DNA from: Shimazuella soli
GTDB taxonomy: Bacteria > Bacillota > Bacilli > Thermoactinomycetales > Thermoactinomycetaceae
Direction of reading: 5' to 3'
DNA: 64,000 nucleotides
Assembly (NCBI RefSeq): GCF_022511585.1
Contig: NZ_JAKWBN010000002.1
Span: 310,001 to 374,000, forward strand
Shown here: piece by piece, positions 44,261 to 54,137 of the stretch
Position numbering within the stretch: position 1 is the stretch's first letter
Layout of the letters: each line of letters begins with the position of its first letter
Notes under the pieces: model-generated
The model's database searches: none
What the model was told of the DNA's origin: nothing
What the model saw: only the letters and a program-made list of their open reading frames with translations
Position numbers and translations under genes: made by a program

Positions 44261-45079
44261 ATGTTTACCGAGCGATGGGTTTTTGATTTTGTCCTTTATG
44301 CATATGTTTTAAGTTTGCTTTTTTCTTATGCAACCCTGCTCCGTCCCAACCGACAAGCAAGGATACTATCGAGTTCCTTGCTTATTGTCGTATGGCTTAC
44401 CTTAACATTGGATATCGTTCTGCGGTTTTGGGACAAAGGGAATATATACGGACATTTGGAGCCGCTATTGTTGTATACATGGGCTTTAATCACGATCACC
44501 TTATGTATTTCCCTTGTATTTCAACTCGACTTGTTTGTTTTTTGTGCTGGTTTGATAGGAATAACGGTGTTAACCATTCATTTGTTTGTCTCCAAAGAAG
44601 TAGCACTTACAGCACCGCCTGGAGTGATTTCAGAATTGACGTTTGTCCATATCACCTTAGCCATCAGTGCATATGCAACTTTTTCTCTGGCTGGAATCTG
44701 TGCTATGTTGTACTTGATCAGCAGACGATTGCTAAAACAAAAAAAATGGAATTTACTTATGCGTAGATTGCCAAGCCTTGATCGGTTGGAACAGTTTATG
44801 CTCTGGTTTGTTGGAGTGGGTGTAATGCTTTTGTTGGTATCCCTAATTTTAGGTACAATATGGGCATACCAAGTTTATGGACAACTTCACTGGATGGATA
44901 TAAAAGTTATTGGTTCACTGTTTCTATTTCTTCTTTATGCGGTTCTTTTTGGCATGGCTTGGAGAAGATGGATAGCAACACAAAAAGTTGCATGGTGGGT
45001 ACTCATTTCCATGCTTTTCGTAATTAGCAATTATTTTTTGTCAAAGGTTTACTTTTCTTTTCATCACTGGATTTCATAA
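44261..45079 (+). CDS. hemX: HemX/CcsA-like membrane protein
   Basis: The 272-residue protein has about eight membrane helices and belongs to the cytochrome c assembly (CcsA/ResC) superfamily. In B. subtilis, HemX lies between hemA and hemC and lowers the amount of HemA. The same position here supports the name. It starts 10 bases after hemA behind GGGGACATGTT. Confidence 0.85.
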   Translation: MFTERWVFDFVLYAYVLSLLFSYATLLRPNRQARILSSSLLIVVWLTLTLDIVLRFWDKGNIYGHLEPLLLYTWALITITLCISLVFQLDLFVFCAGLIGITVLTIHLFVSKEVALTAPPGVISELTFVHITLAISAYATFSLAGICAMLYLISRRLLKQKKWNLLMRRLPSLDRLEQFMLWFVGVGVMLLLVSLILGTIWAYQVYGQLHWMDIKVIGSLFLFLLYAVLFGMAWRRWIATQKVAWWVLISMLFVISNYFLSKVYFSFHHWIS

Positions 45080-45094
45080 AAAGAGGGGTACTTC

Positions 45095-45760
45095 ATGGCA
45101 CATTCTTACCCGATGATGGTTGATCTACAAGAGAAAAACGTATTAGTAGTCGGTGGTGGCAAGGTCGCAGAGCGAAAAATCCGATCTTTGTTACCTACAG
45201 GTGCTAACATTATGGTAGTCAGTCCTACCATTACAGATGAAATTCGAAGGCTCGCCAAGCAAAAGAGAATTCAGTTACAATTGAGGGAGTATCAGTCTCC
45301 GGATGGTAATGACTGCTTTTTTGTTATTGCGGCTACAAATCAAGCATTGGTTAATCTGCAAATCTATGAAGATGCGCAGAAGCGTAATCAATGGATCAAT
45401 GTCGTCGATCAGCCTTCTCTTTGTAATTTTACGGTTCCATCTGTATTCAAACGGGGAAAACTGACCATATCAGTTTCAACGGAAGGTGCTAGTCCCTCTT
45501 TATCAAAGCAAATAAGACATGATTTAGAATCTCAATTTGGTGATGAATATGCATTATTATTAGAAATAACTCAAGAAATTCGATCAAAATTGCAATGGGA
45601 GATTGATGATTCGCAGACCCGTTACCGATTAATGAAAGAACTAGTAAACGATAGATGGATTGAAGTCTGTCGTTTGCGTCCTCAATCTGCAAGATCGGAA
45701 ATGCTGGATTGGATAGACACACAGATACATATGAAAGGAGGAGCAAAATGCGGGAATTAA
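45095..45760 (+). CDS. Precorrin-2 dehydrogenase / sirohydrochlorin synthesis (YlnF/SirC-like)
   Basis: The 221-residue protein has an NAD-binding fold with [27 protein letters not shown] near its start, and the Met8p-type segment [18 protein letters not shown]. It oxidises precorrin-2 to sirohydrochlorin. Some relatives (Met8p) also insert iron; whether this one does is unclear. Together with the CobA part of the downstream fusion it forms a siroheme branch within the hem operon. Its end overlaps hemC by 13 bases. Confidence 0.88.
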   Translation: MAHSYPMMVDLQEKNVLVVGGGKVAERKIRSLLPTGANIMVVSPTITDEIRRLAKQKRIQLQLREYQSPDGNDCFFVIAATNQALVNLQIYEDAQKRNQWINVVDQPSLCNFTVPSVFKRGKLTISVSTEGASPSLSKQIRHDLESQFGDEYALLLEITQEIRSKLQWEIDDSQTRYRLMKELVNDRWIEVCRLRPQSARSEMLDWIDTQIHMKGGAKCGN

Positions 45761-46656
45761 TAATCGGAACCAGAAAAAGCCACTTGGCTATTACCCAATC
45801 CAATTGGGTGCGTGCAAAATTACTCGAATATAAGCCAGAACTCTCCATTGAATTGGAAAAAATCGTCACCAAAGGCGATAAAGTATTAGATGTCACGCTT
45901 TCAAAAGTTGGAGGAAAAGGATTATTTGTTAAAGAGATCGAACAAGCCCTCTTAGCTAAACAAATTGATTTAGCAGTACATAGTTTAAAAGACATGCCTG
46001 CCGAGTTGCCAAGAGGATTAGTTATTGGTTCGGTTCCTATTCGGGAAGATGTGCGAGATTGTTTATTATCGCGCGATGGGCTTACTCTAGAAGAACTCCC
46101 AACGGGTTCTGTTGTGGGGACAAGCAGTCTTCGTCGGCAAGCACAAGTCTTAGCCATTCGACCTGACTTAGTAGTAGAACCGATTCGTGGTAACTTGGAT
46201 ACACGAATTGCCAAATTGCGTGATGGAAAATTTGATGCCATTGTTCTTGCTGTAGCTGGATTAAAACGATTAAATTTATGCGATGAAATTAGTGAGTATT
46301 TATCCATTACTACCATGTTGCCTGCTGTAGGACAAGGAGCATTGGCGATCGAGTGTCGTGAGGATGATCAAGAGATTTTAACTTTGCTTCAAGGTATCCA
46401 TGATGAAGCAACCGGAAATGCTGTAAAAGCGGAACGTGCTTTTTTACAAGCAATAGAAGGAAGCTGTCATCTTCCTGTGGCAGGATACGGAGTTTGGAAG
46501 GAAGATAAGGTTCACCTGACAGGATTAGTTGCTTCTCCAACAGGTAAACCTGTTATTAAAGGGACAGAAATCGGTACAAATCCGCTAGAAGTTGGGAAAC
46601 AACTAGCTAAAAAGTTAATGGAACAAGGTGCAAAAGAGATTTTGGCCGCGGTATAG
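45748..46656 (+). CDS. hemC: Porphobilinogen deaminase (hydroxymethylbilane synthase)
   Basis: The 302-residue enzyme joins four porphobilinogens. It has [14 protein letters not shown] at the start, [42 protein letters not shown] and the dipyrromethane-binding cysteine in [12 protein letters not shown] (about residue 240). AAAGGAGGAGC precedes the ATG at 45748, inside the end of the upstream gene. Confidence 0.95.
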   Translation: MRELIIGTRKSHLAITQSNWVRAKLLEYKPELSIELEKIVTKGDKVLDVTLSKVGGKGLFVKEIEQALLAKQIDLAVHSLKDMPAELPRGLVIGSVPIREDVRDCLLSRDGLTLEELPTGSVVGTSSLRRQAQVLAIRPDLVVEPIRGNLDTRIAKLRDGKFDAIVLAVAGLKRLNLCDEISEYLSITTMLPAVGQGALAIECREDDQEILTLLQGIHDEATGNAVKAERAFLQAIEGSCHLPVAGYGVWKEDKVHLTGLVASPTGKPVIKGTEIGTNPLEVGKQLAKKLMEQGAKEILAAV

Positions 46657-46670
46657 AGGAGTGCTTACAG

Positions 46671-48185
46671 ATGAGTGCTATGGTTTATTTGGTAGGTGCA
46701 GGTCCTGGAGACCCAAAATTGATCACGGTTAAAGGAAAAGAAGCGATCGCAAAAGCAGATGTAATTGTATATGACCGTTTGGCAAGCCCGCAACTATTGC
46801 AAAATGCCCGTCCTGAAGCAGAGCGGATTTATGTAGGAAAGTTGCCAGATCGCCACACTTTAACCCAAGAAGAAATCAATCAGCTATTAGTAGAAAAAGC
46901 AAAAGCAGGTCTTATTGTTACTCGCTTAAAAGGGGGAGACCCTTTTATTTTCGGTCGTGGAGGAGAAGAGGCAGAGAGTTTAGTAGATGCAGGGATTCCT
47001 TTTGAAGTTGTCCCAGGGATAACTTCAGCCGTAGCAGTTCCAGCATATGCAGGTATCCCAGTTACGCACCGAGATTTTAATTCCTCCTTTTCTATTATTA
47101 CGGGTCATGAGCGACCAGAGAAGACGGAGTCATCAATCAACTGGGAAAAGCTAGCTACTGCAACAGAGACGCTTATTTTTTTGATGGGTGTATCGAATTT
47201 ATCTTTTATTGTGAAACAACTCACGAAATACGGGCGTGCTTCACAAACTCCAATCGCTCTGATCCGTTGGGGCACAAGAATCGAACAGGAGACATTAGTT
47301 GGAACCTTATCCGATATCGTTGAAAAGGTAGAAACTACAGGGTTTAGCTCTCCAGCGATCATTATTGTAGGAGAAGTAGTGAAACTTAGAGAGAAGTTAT
47401 CATGGTTTGAACAAAAACCACTGTTTGGTAAGCGAATTTTGATAACGAGGGCGAGAAGTCAAAGCAGTGAGCTGGCAGAAATGATAAATGAGCTTGGTGG
47501 CGAAGCGATTGAATTTCCAGTAATTCGGTTAGTCGAACCTCACCGCGGGGAAGTTTTCAATGAGGCACTGCATCATATTTCCGATTATAATTGGGTGATC
47601 TTCACTAGTGTAAATGGGGTAAAGTACTTCTTTGATCGGATACGCAAGCAAAAGATAGATATTCGTCAAATGACAAATGCAAGGCTGGCAGCCATAGGTC
47701 CAAAAACGGCTGCTGCGTTAGAAGAGAAAGGACTCCTTGTAGAATCCATACCTGAAGAATACAAAGCTGAGTCACTAGTCGAACGGTTGCGCCCGCTCGT
47801 AAAGGAAAACGATAAAATCCTTTTACCACGCGCAGATATCGCTCGTGAGGTATTGGCTGAAGGACTCCGTGAAATGGGCTGTGACGTAACTGAAGTCGAT
47901 GCTTATGATACAAAAATTGATGCTACCAATGCCCATGGCATCGTAAAAATGCTTCAACGGCAGCAGATTCAGATTATAACGTTTACTAGTTCTTCTACAG
48001 TACGTAATTTTATTCATGCTATTCGCCTTGCCACAACGGATATCCAAACCGTTTTGCAACATACACAAATCGCTTGTATCGGTCCTATTACAGCAAAAAC
48101 AGCAGAGAGCCTTGGGCTAAAGGTAGATGTAGTGGCAAAAGAATATACCATCGATGGTTTAGTACAAGCAATACAAACATTATAA
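46671..48185 (+). CDS. cobA-hemD: Uroporphyrinogen-III C-methyltransferase / uroporphyrinogen-III synthase fusion
   Basis: The 504-residue fusion has an N-terminal SUMT domain (residues 1-245; [48 protein letters not shown]) and a C-terminal HemD domain (about 255-504; [46 protein letters not shown]). HemD closes the ring to uroporphyrinogen III and CobA methylates it to precorrin-2, so one protein makes and diverts the branch-point compound. Such fusions are known in other Firmicutes. In B. subtilis HemD is a single-domain protein. Confidence 0.94.
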   Translation: MSAMVYLVGAGPGDPKLITVKGKEAIAKADVIVYDRLASPQLLQNARPEAERIYVGKLPDRHTLTQEEINQLLVEKAKAGLIVTRLKGGDPFIFGRGGEEAESLVDAGIPFEVVPGITSAVAVPAYAGIPVTHRDFNSSFSIITGHERPEKTESSINWEKLATATETLIFLMGVSNLSFIVKQLTKYGRASQTPIALIRWGTRIEQETLVGTLSDIVEKVETTGFSSPAIIIVGEVVKLREKLSWFEQKPLFGKRILITRARSQSSELAEMINELGGEAIEFPVIRLVEPHRGEVFNEALHHISDYNWVIFTSVNGVKYFFDRIRKQKIDIRQMTNARLAAIGPKTAAALEEKGLLVESIPEEYKAESLVERLRPLVKENDKILLPRADIAREVLAEGLREMGCDVTEVDAYDTKIDATNAHGIVKMLQRQQIQIITFTSSSTVRNFIHAIRLATTDIQTVLQHTQIACIGPITAKTAESLGLKVDVVAKEYTIDGLVQAIQTL

Positions 48186-48202
48186 TCGGGGGAGGACTTC
48201 CT

Positions 48203-49180
48203 ATGCAGTTTCACCGCCATCGTCGTCTGCGACGCAATCAAGCAATTCGTAACATGGTTAAGGAAAACCATATTCGGGTTGAAGATTTTATCTACCCTAT
48301 CTTTGTGGTAGAAGGGGAAAATAAAAAAGAAGAAATTTCTTCTATGCCTGGTGTATATCATTTTTCGTTGGATCGCTTAAATGAAGAAGTAGATGAACTA
48401 GTTTCACTTGGAATTTTATCGATCATGATCTTTGGTGTGCCTCATGATAAAGATGAATGTGGATCATCAGCAGATGATGCTCACGGTATCGTACAAAAGG
48501 CAATTCGCCAAGTGAAAGAAAATTTCCCTGATTTATATGTGATGGCAGATACCTGCCTCTGTCAATATACTTCCCATGGACATTGTGGTGTTGTAGAAAA
48601 TGGTGAAATTGTCAATGATGCTTCGCTGGAGCGTCTAGCAGCTACCGCCGTTTCCCAAGCTAAGGCTGGAGCAGATATGATCGCACCATCCAATATGATG
48701 GATGGATTTGTTGCTGCAATTCGCAAAGGATTAGATGAAGCAGGGTTTGAAGATGTCCCGATCTTATCCTATGCAGTAAAATACGCATCTGGCTTTTATG
48801 GTCCTTTTCGCGATGCGGTGCACAGTGCTCCGCAATTTGGTGATCGCCGCACTTATCAGATGGACCCGGCTAATGCAAGAGAAGCATTGCGTGAAGCTGC
48901 ATCTGATATTGCAGAAGGTGCAGATATGTTGATGGTAAAACCAGGATTAGCTTATCTCGATATCATCCATCGAGTCCATCAAGAATTCCATTTGCCAGTA
49001 GTAGCTTATAATGTGAGCGGAGAGTACGCCATGGTCAAAGCAGCTGCAATTAACGGATGGATTGATGAGAAAAAAGTTGTAGTAGAGACACTTACCAGCT
49101 TCAAACGTGCAGGAGCAGAATTAATTCTTACTTATCATGCCAAAGATGTAGCCAAGTGGCTAAAGGAAGGGAGTATTTAA
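48203..49180 (+). CDS. hemB: Porphobilinogen synthase (delta-aminolevulinate dehydratase)
   Basis: The 325-residue enzyme condenses two ALA molecules. It has the zinc-site cysteines in [14 protein letters not shown] and the two Schiff-base lysines in [16 protein letters not shown] and [22 protein letters not shown] supports the ATG at 48203; an open frame continues upstream but is covered by cobA-hemD. The next gene starts 2 bases after its stop. Confidence 0.95.
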   Translation: MQFHRHRRLRRNQAIRNMVKENHIRVEDFIYPIFVVEGENKKEEISSMPGVYHFSLDRLNEEVDELVSLGILSIMIFGVPHDKDECGSSADDAHGIVQKAIRQVKENFPDLYVMADTCLCQYTSHGHCGVVENGEIVNDASLERLAATAVSQAKAGADMIAPSNMMDGFVAAIRKGLDEAGFEDVPILSYAVKYASGFYGPFRDAVHSAPQFGDRRTYQMDPANAREALREAASDIAEGADMLMVKPGLAYLDIIHRVHQEFHLPVVAYNVSGEYAMVKAAAINGWIDEKKVVVETLTSFKRAGAELILTYHAKDVAKWLKEGSI

Positions 49181-49182
49181 AC

Positions 49183-50223
49183 ATGGATCATCTGGATCAA
49201 GAACTGCTGAACATACTCCAAGCTGGATTAGAGCTCGTTCCACAGCCTTTTCAAGTAATAGCGGATAAACTTGGAATACCGGAAGCAGAAGTATTAGAAC
49301 GCACCAAGCAATTAAAAGGGGATTCCATTCGTCAGTTATCTGCGATTTTTGATACTCGAACACTAGGATATAAATCAAGCCTTGTTGCAGCAAAGATTCC
49401 AGAAGATCGCTTGGATCAAGCAGCACAAGTAATCAATCAACACCCGGGTGTCACTCATAACTATAAGCGGAATCATGATTATAACCTCTGGTTTACGATT
49501 GCAGTTCCTCCAAACAGCAAATTGGGGCTAGAAAAGACAGTAGAACTATTGGGAAAACTAGCAGGCGTTGAAGTGATTCGTCTGATGCCTACGTTGAAGC
49601 TTTTTAAAATTGGTGTGCAGTTAGACATGACTGGTAAAGAAGACGGTACCAAAGCAAAAGCAAAACCTCAGTATACCGAAGCAGACAGACAAAATGCAGT
49701 AAAAGAGATCACAGATTTTGATATCGCCGTCATTCGTCAATTGCAAAAAGACTTACCAATCATCTCTCGTCCATTTGATGGCTGGGCAGAAGAGTTAGGA
49801 GTTTCTACGGAAGAGCTGCTCGCAGCTGGAAAGCAAATGATTGAACGAAAACAAATGCGCAGATTTTCCGCTGTCCTCAATCACCGGAAAGCAGGATTTC
49901 GCTTTAATGGGATGGGAGTATGGGCAGTACCAGAAGACAAAACAGATGAAATCGGATATGAGATGGCAGCATTCAAAGCAGTAAGCCATTGTTACTTGCG
50001 CCCTACTTATCCGGATTGGCCTTATACCATTTTTACGATGGTACATGGTCGAACACATGAGGAATGTGAAGAAATCCTTCAAGCGATTGAAGATGAAACA
50101 GGTATCAAAGAAAGAGTAACGCTATACTCTACAAAAGAGTATAAAAAGACAAGAGTTTCCTATTTTACACCAGAAATGGAAGTATGGGAAGGAAAAGTTA
50201 TCGAAGAAGGACTACATGTATAG
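49183..50223 (+). CDS. ahbAB: Siroheme decarboxylase, AhbA-AhbB fusion (Lrp/AsnC-like)
   Basis: The 346-residue protein has two homologous halves, each an AsnC-type helix-turn-helix (residues 1-60 and about 185-240) followed by a RAM-like domain. Signature segments of the AhbA/AhbB/NirD family are present once per half: NYKRNHDYNLWFTIA and CYLRPTYPDWPYTIFTMVHGRT. The family decarboxylates siroheme to 12,18-didecarboxysiroheme in the alternative heme b route and in heme d1 synthesis, and is not a transcription regulator. Its place directly after hemB, in an operon that also encodes CobA and precorrin-2 dehydrogenase, fits that role. The next enzymes, AhbC and AhbD, are not in the window. Confidence 0.85.
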   Translation: MDHLDQELLNILQAGLELVPQPFQVIADKLGIPEAEVLERTKQLKGDSIRQLSAIFDTRTLGYKSSLVAAKIPEDRLDQAAQVINQHPGVTHNYKRNHDYNLWFTIAVPPNSKLGLEKTVELLGKLAGVEVIRLMPTLKLFKIGVQLDMTGKEDGTKAKAKPQYTEADRQNAVKEITDFDIAVIRQLQKDLPIISRPFDGWAEELGVSTEELLAAGKQMIERKQMRRFSAVLNHRKAGFRFNGMGVWAVPEDKTDEIGYEMAAFKAVSHCYLRPTYPDWPYTIFTMVHGRTHEECEEILQAIEDETGIKERVTLYSTKEYKKTRVSYFTPEMEVWEGKVIEEGLHV

Positions 50224-50228
50224 CAGGA

Positions 50229-50272
50229 AAAACACCACCTTTTCGCTTTAGAGAAGTTGGTGTTTTATTTTC
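50229..50272 (+). terminator. Terminator of the hem operon
   Basis: Stem AAAACACCA (50229-50237) and TGGTGTTTT (50258-50266), followed by ATTTTC. Confidence 0.85.
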
Positions 50273-50333
50273 TTACAATGATCCGCATTTTTCTGATAAA
50301 ATGTAAATAACCCCGAAAGATGGGAGAAACGAC

Positions 50334-50513
50334 ATGCAGAAAAGGACAGGTGAGTTCAAAGGCGCCATCGAAAACAAGTGTCAATTTACCAGAGTAGATG
50401 TAGTGAACAACTCCTTTGGGGAAGATGTTTACTACGGTGAGAGGGACAAAGTTGTCTACTGCGGCAACGAAGCCTGCAAAGAACACTATTCAGAAGGGAG
50501 CCAAGCTGCCTGA
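50334..50513 (+). CDS. Small cysteine-containing protein, 59 residues
   Basis: A 59-residue frame starts at ATG 50334 behind GGGAGAAACG. It contains NKCQFTRVDVV and YCGNEACKEHY: three cysteines and a histidine that could bind a metal (C, then C-x4-C-x3-H). The stretch is noticeably richer in G+C than its surroundings. I do not recognise the family. It stands alone between the hem terminator and the dehydrogenase operon. Confidence 0.6.
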   Translation: MQKRTGEFKGAIENKCQFTRVDVVNNSFGEDVYYGERDKVVYCGNEACKEHYSEGSQAA

Positions 50514-50523
50514 TTCTGCACAA

Positions 50524-50563
50524 GCTGGATTTGTGCTCCTGTATAAGGGAACACAAATCCAGC
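50524..50563. other. 12-bp perfect hairpin without a T run
   Basis: GCTGGATTTGTG (50524-50535) and CACAAATCCAGC (50552-50563) with a 16-nt loop, starting 11 bases after the small gene. It may stabilise the transcript end. Confidence 0.55.
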
Positions 50564-50595
50564 ACAGAAAATCAATGTTATTGAAATAGATAGGG

Positions 50596-50626
50596 AAATC
50601 CACTGTAGTGGGTTTTCTTTTTTTAT
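50596..50626 (+). terminator. Terminator after the small cysteine-containing gene
   Basis: Stem AAATCCACT (50596-50604) and AGTGGGTTT (50607-50615) with one G-U pair, followed by TCTTTTTTT. The stretch from here to 50756 shows nothing else. Confidence 0.75.
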
Positions 50627-50756
50627 TTTGAAATGAAAAATTATAAAAAATTAATGTAATCTCCCCCATGGGAGACAAAGTTACGGTGCTAAAGTTATTT
50701 CAACATTTTGCAGCTATTCATATAATCTTAGAATCATTTAATTTTTAAGTTGGAAC

Positions 50757-50822
50757 TTGACGTTTCTATCTGTCTTGGCATATGATATTTACAAATGTAA
50801 TTGTTGTGAACAAATGTAAATA
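50757..50822 (+). promoter_or_regulatory. Promoter and SorC-type operator of the dehydrogenase operon
   Basis: TTGACG (50757-50762), 18-bp spacer, TATGAT (50781-50786). The expected start lies inside ATATTTACAAATGTAAT (50785-50801), which is repeated exactly at 55146-55162 before the PTS operon, and is followed by GAACAAATGTAAA (50808-50820). Each half contains the imperfect palindrome TTACAAATGTAA or ACAAATGT. The SorC-family gene at 54138 between the two operons is the likely binder. Confidence 0.7.
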
Positions 50823-50851
50823 TCCTTTTGTTAGGTGAGGTAGGAGGAAAA

Positions 50852-51838
50852 ATGATGATTTCAAAGGAGATTCCAGCATCACTAACAACCAAACAAATCC
50901 TAGAGCTATATCATCAGATGTGGCTTATTCGTTATTTTGATGAAAAAGTAGATGAATTTTTTGCTCGCGGTGCCATACATGGGACAACTCATTTGTGTGT
51001 GGGACAAGAAGCGACAGCAGCAGGAGCTTGTTTTGTTTTAGCAGAGGAAGATAAAATCACCAGTACACACCGTGGTCATGGGCATTGCATCGCCAAAGGT
51101 GCAGATGTCAATAGAATGATGGCTGAATTATTCGCCAAAGAAACAGGATACTGCAAAGGGAAAGGTGGGTCTATGCATATTGCAGATGTCGACCGAGGAA
51201 ACTTGGGGGCGAATGGGATTGTCGGTGGAGGTATCCCAATTGCTGTAGGTGCAGCATTGACCTCTAAAATGAAAGATTTAGGCTATGCAGTATTGTGTTT
51301 TTTTGGAGATGGCGCAGCAAATGAAGGAAGTTTTCATGAAGCGCTTAATCTTGCTTCTATTTGGAAGCTGCCTGTTGTTTTTTTCTGTGAAAATAACCAA
51401 TATGGTATGTCTGGACCAGTGAAAGAAATGGTCAACATTGAAAACATTGGAGATCGGGCAAGCAGCTATGGTATCCCTGGTAGAATCATTGAAGGAAATG
51501 ATCTATTTGCTGTGATGGAGGCAACGGGAGAGGCTGTTGAAAGAGCAAAAGCAGGAGAAGGCCCCACGTTGATAGAGGCAAAGACATATCGCTGGAAAGG
51601 GCATTCCAAAAGCGATGCGAAAAAATATCGAACAAAAGAAGAAGAACAATATTGGAGAAAAGAAAAAGACCCAATTGCCCTTCTAGCTGTTCGTATTATA
51701 AACGATGAACTCGCAACGAATGATGAATTGGAAGCGCTTCAATTACAAGCGAAGAAGCAAATAGAGGACGCCGTAGAGTTTGCAGAAAAAAGTCCAGCTC
51801 CTTCCCTGGCAACACTAGAATTGGACGTATACGCTTAA
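50852..51838 (+). CDS. acoA: Acetoin/2-oxoacid dehydrogenase E1 component, alpha subunit
   Basis: The roughly 328-residue thiamine-diphosphate enzyme subunit has the TPP motif from [20 protein letters not shown] to [10 protein letters not shown], and [15 protein letters not shown]. It is shorter than pyruvate dehydrogenase E1alpha and most like acetoin dehydrogenase AcoA. TAGGAGG (50841-50847) serves the ATG at 50852 or 50855. First gene of an acoABC-like operon. The real substrate, acetoin or another compound produced from the PTS sugar, cannot be decided. Confidence 0.88.
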   Translation: MMISKEIPASLTTKQILELYHQMWLIRYFDEKVDEFFARGAIHGTTHLCVGQEATAAGACFVLAEEDKITSTHRGHGHCIAKGADVNRMMAELFAKETGYCKGKGGSMHIADVDRGNLGANGIVGGGIPIAVGAALTSKMKDLGYAVLCFFGDGAANEGSFHEALNLASIWKLPVVFFCENNQYGMSGPVKEMVNIENIGDRASSYGIPGRIIEGNDLFAVMEATGEAVERAKAGEGPTLIEAKTYRWKGHSKSDAKKYRTKEEEQYWRKEKDPIALLAVRIINDELATNDELEALQLQAKKQIEDAVEFAEKSPAPSLATLELDVYA

Positions 51839-51851
51839 AGGGGTGAAGGAT

Positions 51852-52850
51852 ATGAATACCAAAGATATGACCTACTCGGAAGCAATTCGAGATGCTATTT
51901 CCTTAAAAATGAGAACAGATGAAGATGTATTTATGTTAGGTGAAGATATCGGGGTCTATGGTGGAGCATTCGGTGTTTCCAGGGGTCTAATCGAAGAGTT
52001 TGGGCCAGAGAGAATCCGTAATACTCCTATCTCCGAGTCTGGAATAGCTGGTGCGGCAGTTGGTGCAGCACTTACTGGGATGCGTCCTATTCTGGAGTTG
52101 CAGTTTTCCGACTTTATTACGATTGCAACAGACCAGATTATCAATCAAGCAGCTAAAATTCGTTATATGTATGGAGGAAAAGGAAAAGTTCCCATGGTAT
52201 TACGTACACCTGGGGGTTCGGGTACGGGAGCTGCCGCACAACACTCTCAAAGCTTAGAAGCTTGGATGGCTCATATTCCTGGATTGAAAGTAGTTCAGCC
52301 TTCAAGCGCTTACGATGCAAAAGGGCTGCTTATTTCGGCGATTGAAGATGATAATCCAGTTATCTTCTATGAACATAAGCTGCTTTATGGGATGAAAGAA
52401 CCTGTACCAGAAGATCTTTATCGTATTCCTTTAGGAAAAGCTGTGATCAAAAAAGAAGGAACAGATGTCACTGTTATTGCTACTTCTGTGATGGTGCATA
52501 AAGCATTAGAAGCAGCAAAGTTATTGGAAGCAGAAGGCATTGAGGTTGAGGTGCTCGATCCCCGTACGCTCGTTCCTTTAGATGAAGCATCTATTATTGC
52601 ATCGGTAAGCAAGACGGGACGTGTTGTCATTGTTCATGAAGCGGTAAAACGTGCTGGATTTGGTGCGGAAATTGCAAGCGTGATTGTGGAAAGTGATGCA
52701 TTTGACTTCTTGGATGCTCCTATTGAACGTTTAGGAGGAAAAGCAGTACCGATTCCCTACAATCCTGAGCTGGAAAAACATGCTGTACCTCAAGTTTCAG
52801 ATATAGTGGAAGCAGTTAAGCGAACACTTCAACGGGGAAAAGAGGTGTAG
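51852..52850 (+). CDS. acoB: Acetoin/2-oxoacid dehydrogenase E1 component, beta subunit
   Basis: The 332-residue partner has the transketolase-like [19 protein letters not shown] start, [24 protein letters not shown] and the C-terminal transketolase domain ([34 protein letters not shown]). It is of the AcoB type. GGGGTG lies 6 bases before the ATG at 51852; a GTG at 51843 is less likely. 13 bases after acoA. Confidence 0.9.
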   Translation: MNTKDMTYSEAIRDAISLKMRTDEDVFMLGEDIGVYGGAFGVSRGLIEEFGPERIRNTPISESGIAGAAVGAALTGMRPILELQFSDFITIATDQIINQAAKIRYMYGGKGKVPMVLRTPGGSGTGAAAQHSQSLEAWMAHIPGLKVVQPSSAYDAKGLLISAIEDDNPVIFYEHKLLYGMKEPVPEDLYRIPLGKAVIKKEGTDVTVIATSVMVHKALEAAKLLEAEGIEVEVLDPRTLVPLDEASIIASVSKTGRVVIVHEAVKRAGFGAEIASVIVESDAFDFLDAPIERLGGKAVPIPYNPELEKHAVPQVSDIVEAVKRTLQRGKEV

Positions 52851-52853
52851 AAA

Positions 52854-54071
52854 ATGGCCAAGGAAGTGTTTATGCCCAAACTAGGGATGACAATGGAAAC
52901 AGGTACGATCATGAAATGGCTTGTAGAAGAAGGAGACTCTGTCACTGCTGGAGACATTATTTTAGAAGTGATGACAAATAAGATCAATATCGAAGTAGAA
53001 GCTTATGAGACAGGAACTATGTTAAAAATCCTCTATGAAGAAGGAGAGGAAGTACCTGTCAATCAAGTGATTGCTTATATTGGCGAAAAAGGTGAAAAAG
53101 TAGGCGAATCTGCTAACCCAAAATCCGAAAAGGATTCTACGTCAGAGGAACCTATTGAGATAAGGGAAGCAAAAATTGAGCAAAAAGCTGATAAACCACG
53201 AGCTACACCTTCAGCACGAAAACTTGCACGTGAACATGATATATCTTTATCTGTTATTTCTGGAACTGGACCAAAAGGACGAATTCATCGAAAAGATGTC
53301 GAAACCTATCTCGCTAATCAAGTCTCTCCTTCTAATGCACCAATAGATGATATATCTACGGCGAAAGAGCTCACATCTGCTGCTGCAAAAGCAATCAAAG
53401 TGAAGGGTATGCGAAAAGTAATAGGTGACCGCATGCAGCAAAGTTTTTCTGAGGCGCCGCATGTAACCTTGCATAGTGAAGTAGACATGAGCGAAGCGAT
53501 GCGTCTGCGCGGGCAACTGCTGCCAATGATTGAACAGAAAACAGGATTACGGCTTTCGTACACGGAGATTATTCTCAAAGCAGTTGGAGTGACGTTGCGG
53601 GACCATCCTATGGTGAATGCTACTTTGGTAAAAGATGAAATTCATCTGTCCGCTCAAATTGATATAGGACTAGCAGTCAGTCATCCAAACGGGTTACTTG
53701 TACCAGTCATTCGAGAAGTAGATAAATTGGGACTGGCAGATCTTACCGAGCAGAGCAAAACAATTGCTCAGGCAGCTCGAGAAGGAAAACTCCTTCCGAA
53801 TCAGTTACAAGGTGGTACCTTTACCGTAAGTAATTTAGGGATGTATCGTGTTGATCAATTCACTCCGATTATCAATCTGCCTGAAACGGCTATTTTAGGA
53901 GTAGGACAAATAAAAGAGCGTCCTGTAGGAGTAAATGGTGAAATTGTTTTAAGACCGATGATGGCTCTCAGTCTTTCATTTGATCATCGGACTATTGATG
54001 GAGCTCCGGCGGCTGCTTTTTTGACCCAGTTAGTAGAGACACTGGAAAATCCTGCGCATCTATTGATCTGA
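52854..54071 (+). CDS. acoC: Dihydrolipoamide acyltransferase (E2) of the acetoin/2-oxoacid dehydrogenase
   Basis: The 405-residue E2 has one lipoyl domain (residues 1-77, lipoyl lysine Lys43 in MTNKINIEV), a peripheral-subunit binding domain (about 122-157, ATPSARKLAREHDI...GPKGRI) and a catalytic domain with the active site HRTIDGAPAAAF. No lipoamide dehydrogenase (E3) gene follows, so E3 must come from elsewhere. Third gene of the operon. Confidence 0.92.
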   Translation: MAKEVFMPKLGMTMETGTIMKWLVEEGDSVTAGDIILEVMTNKINIEVEAYETGTMLKILYEEGEEVPVNQVIAYIGEKGEKVGESANPKSEKDSTSEEPIEIREAKIEQKADKPRATPSARKLAREHDISLSVISGTGPKGRIHRKDVETYLANQVSPSNAPIDDISTAKELTSAAAKAIKVKGMRKVIGDRMQQSFSEAPHVTLHSEVDMSEAMRLRGQLLPMIEQKTGLRLSYTEIILKAVGVTLRDHPMVNATLVKDEIHLSAQIDIGLAVSHPNGLLVPVIREVDKLGLADLTEQSKTIAQAAREGKLLPNQLQGGTFTVSNLGMYRVDQFTPIINLPETAILGVGQIKERPVGVNGEIVLRPMMALSLSFDHRTIDGAPAAAFLTQLVETLENPAHLLI

Positions 54072-54137
54072 TGTAAACAGGTGACTGGCAGATATGGTAA
54101 GATCGAATTACATTTCCAAAGATTTGAAGGTGTTTCT

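Noticed and set aside
49183-50223. Calling the AsnC-like protein a transcriptional regulator
   Set aside because: The two-half structure with NYKRNHDYNLWFT and YLRPTYPDWPYT segments and the hem operon context fit siroheme decarboxylases, which share the Lrp/AsnC fold but are enzymes.
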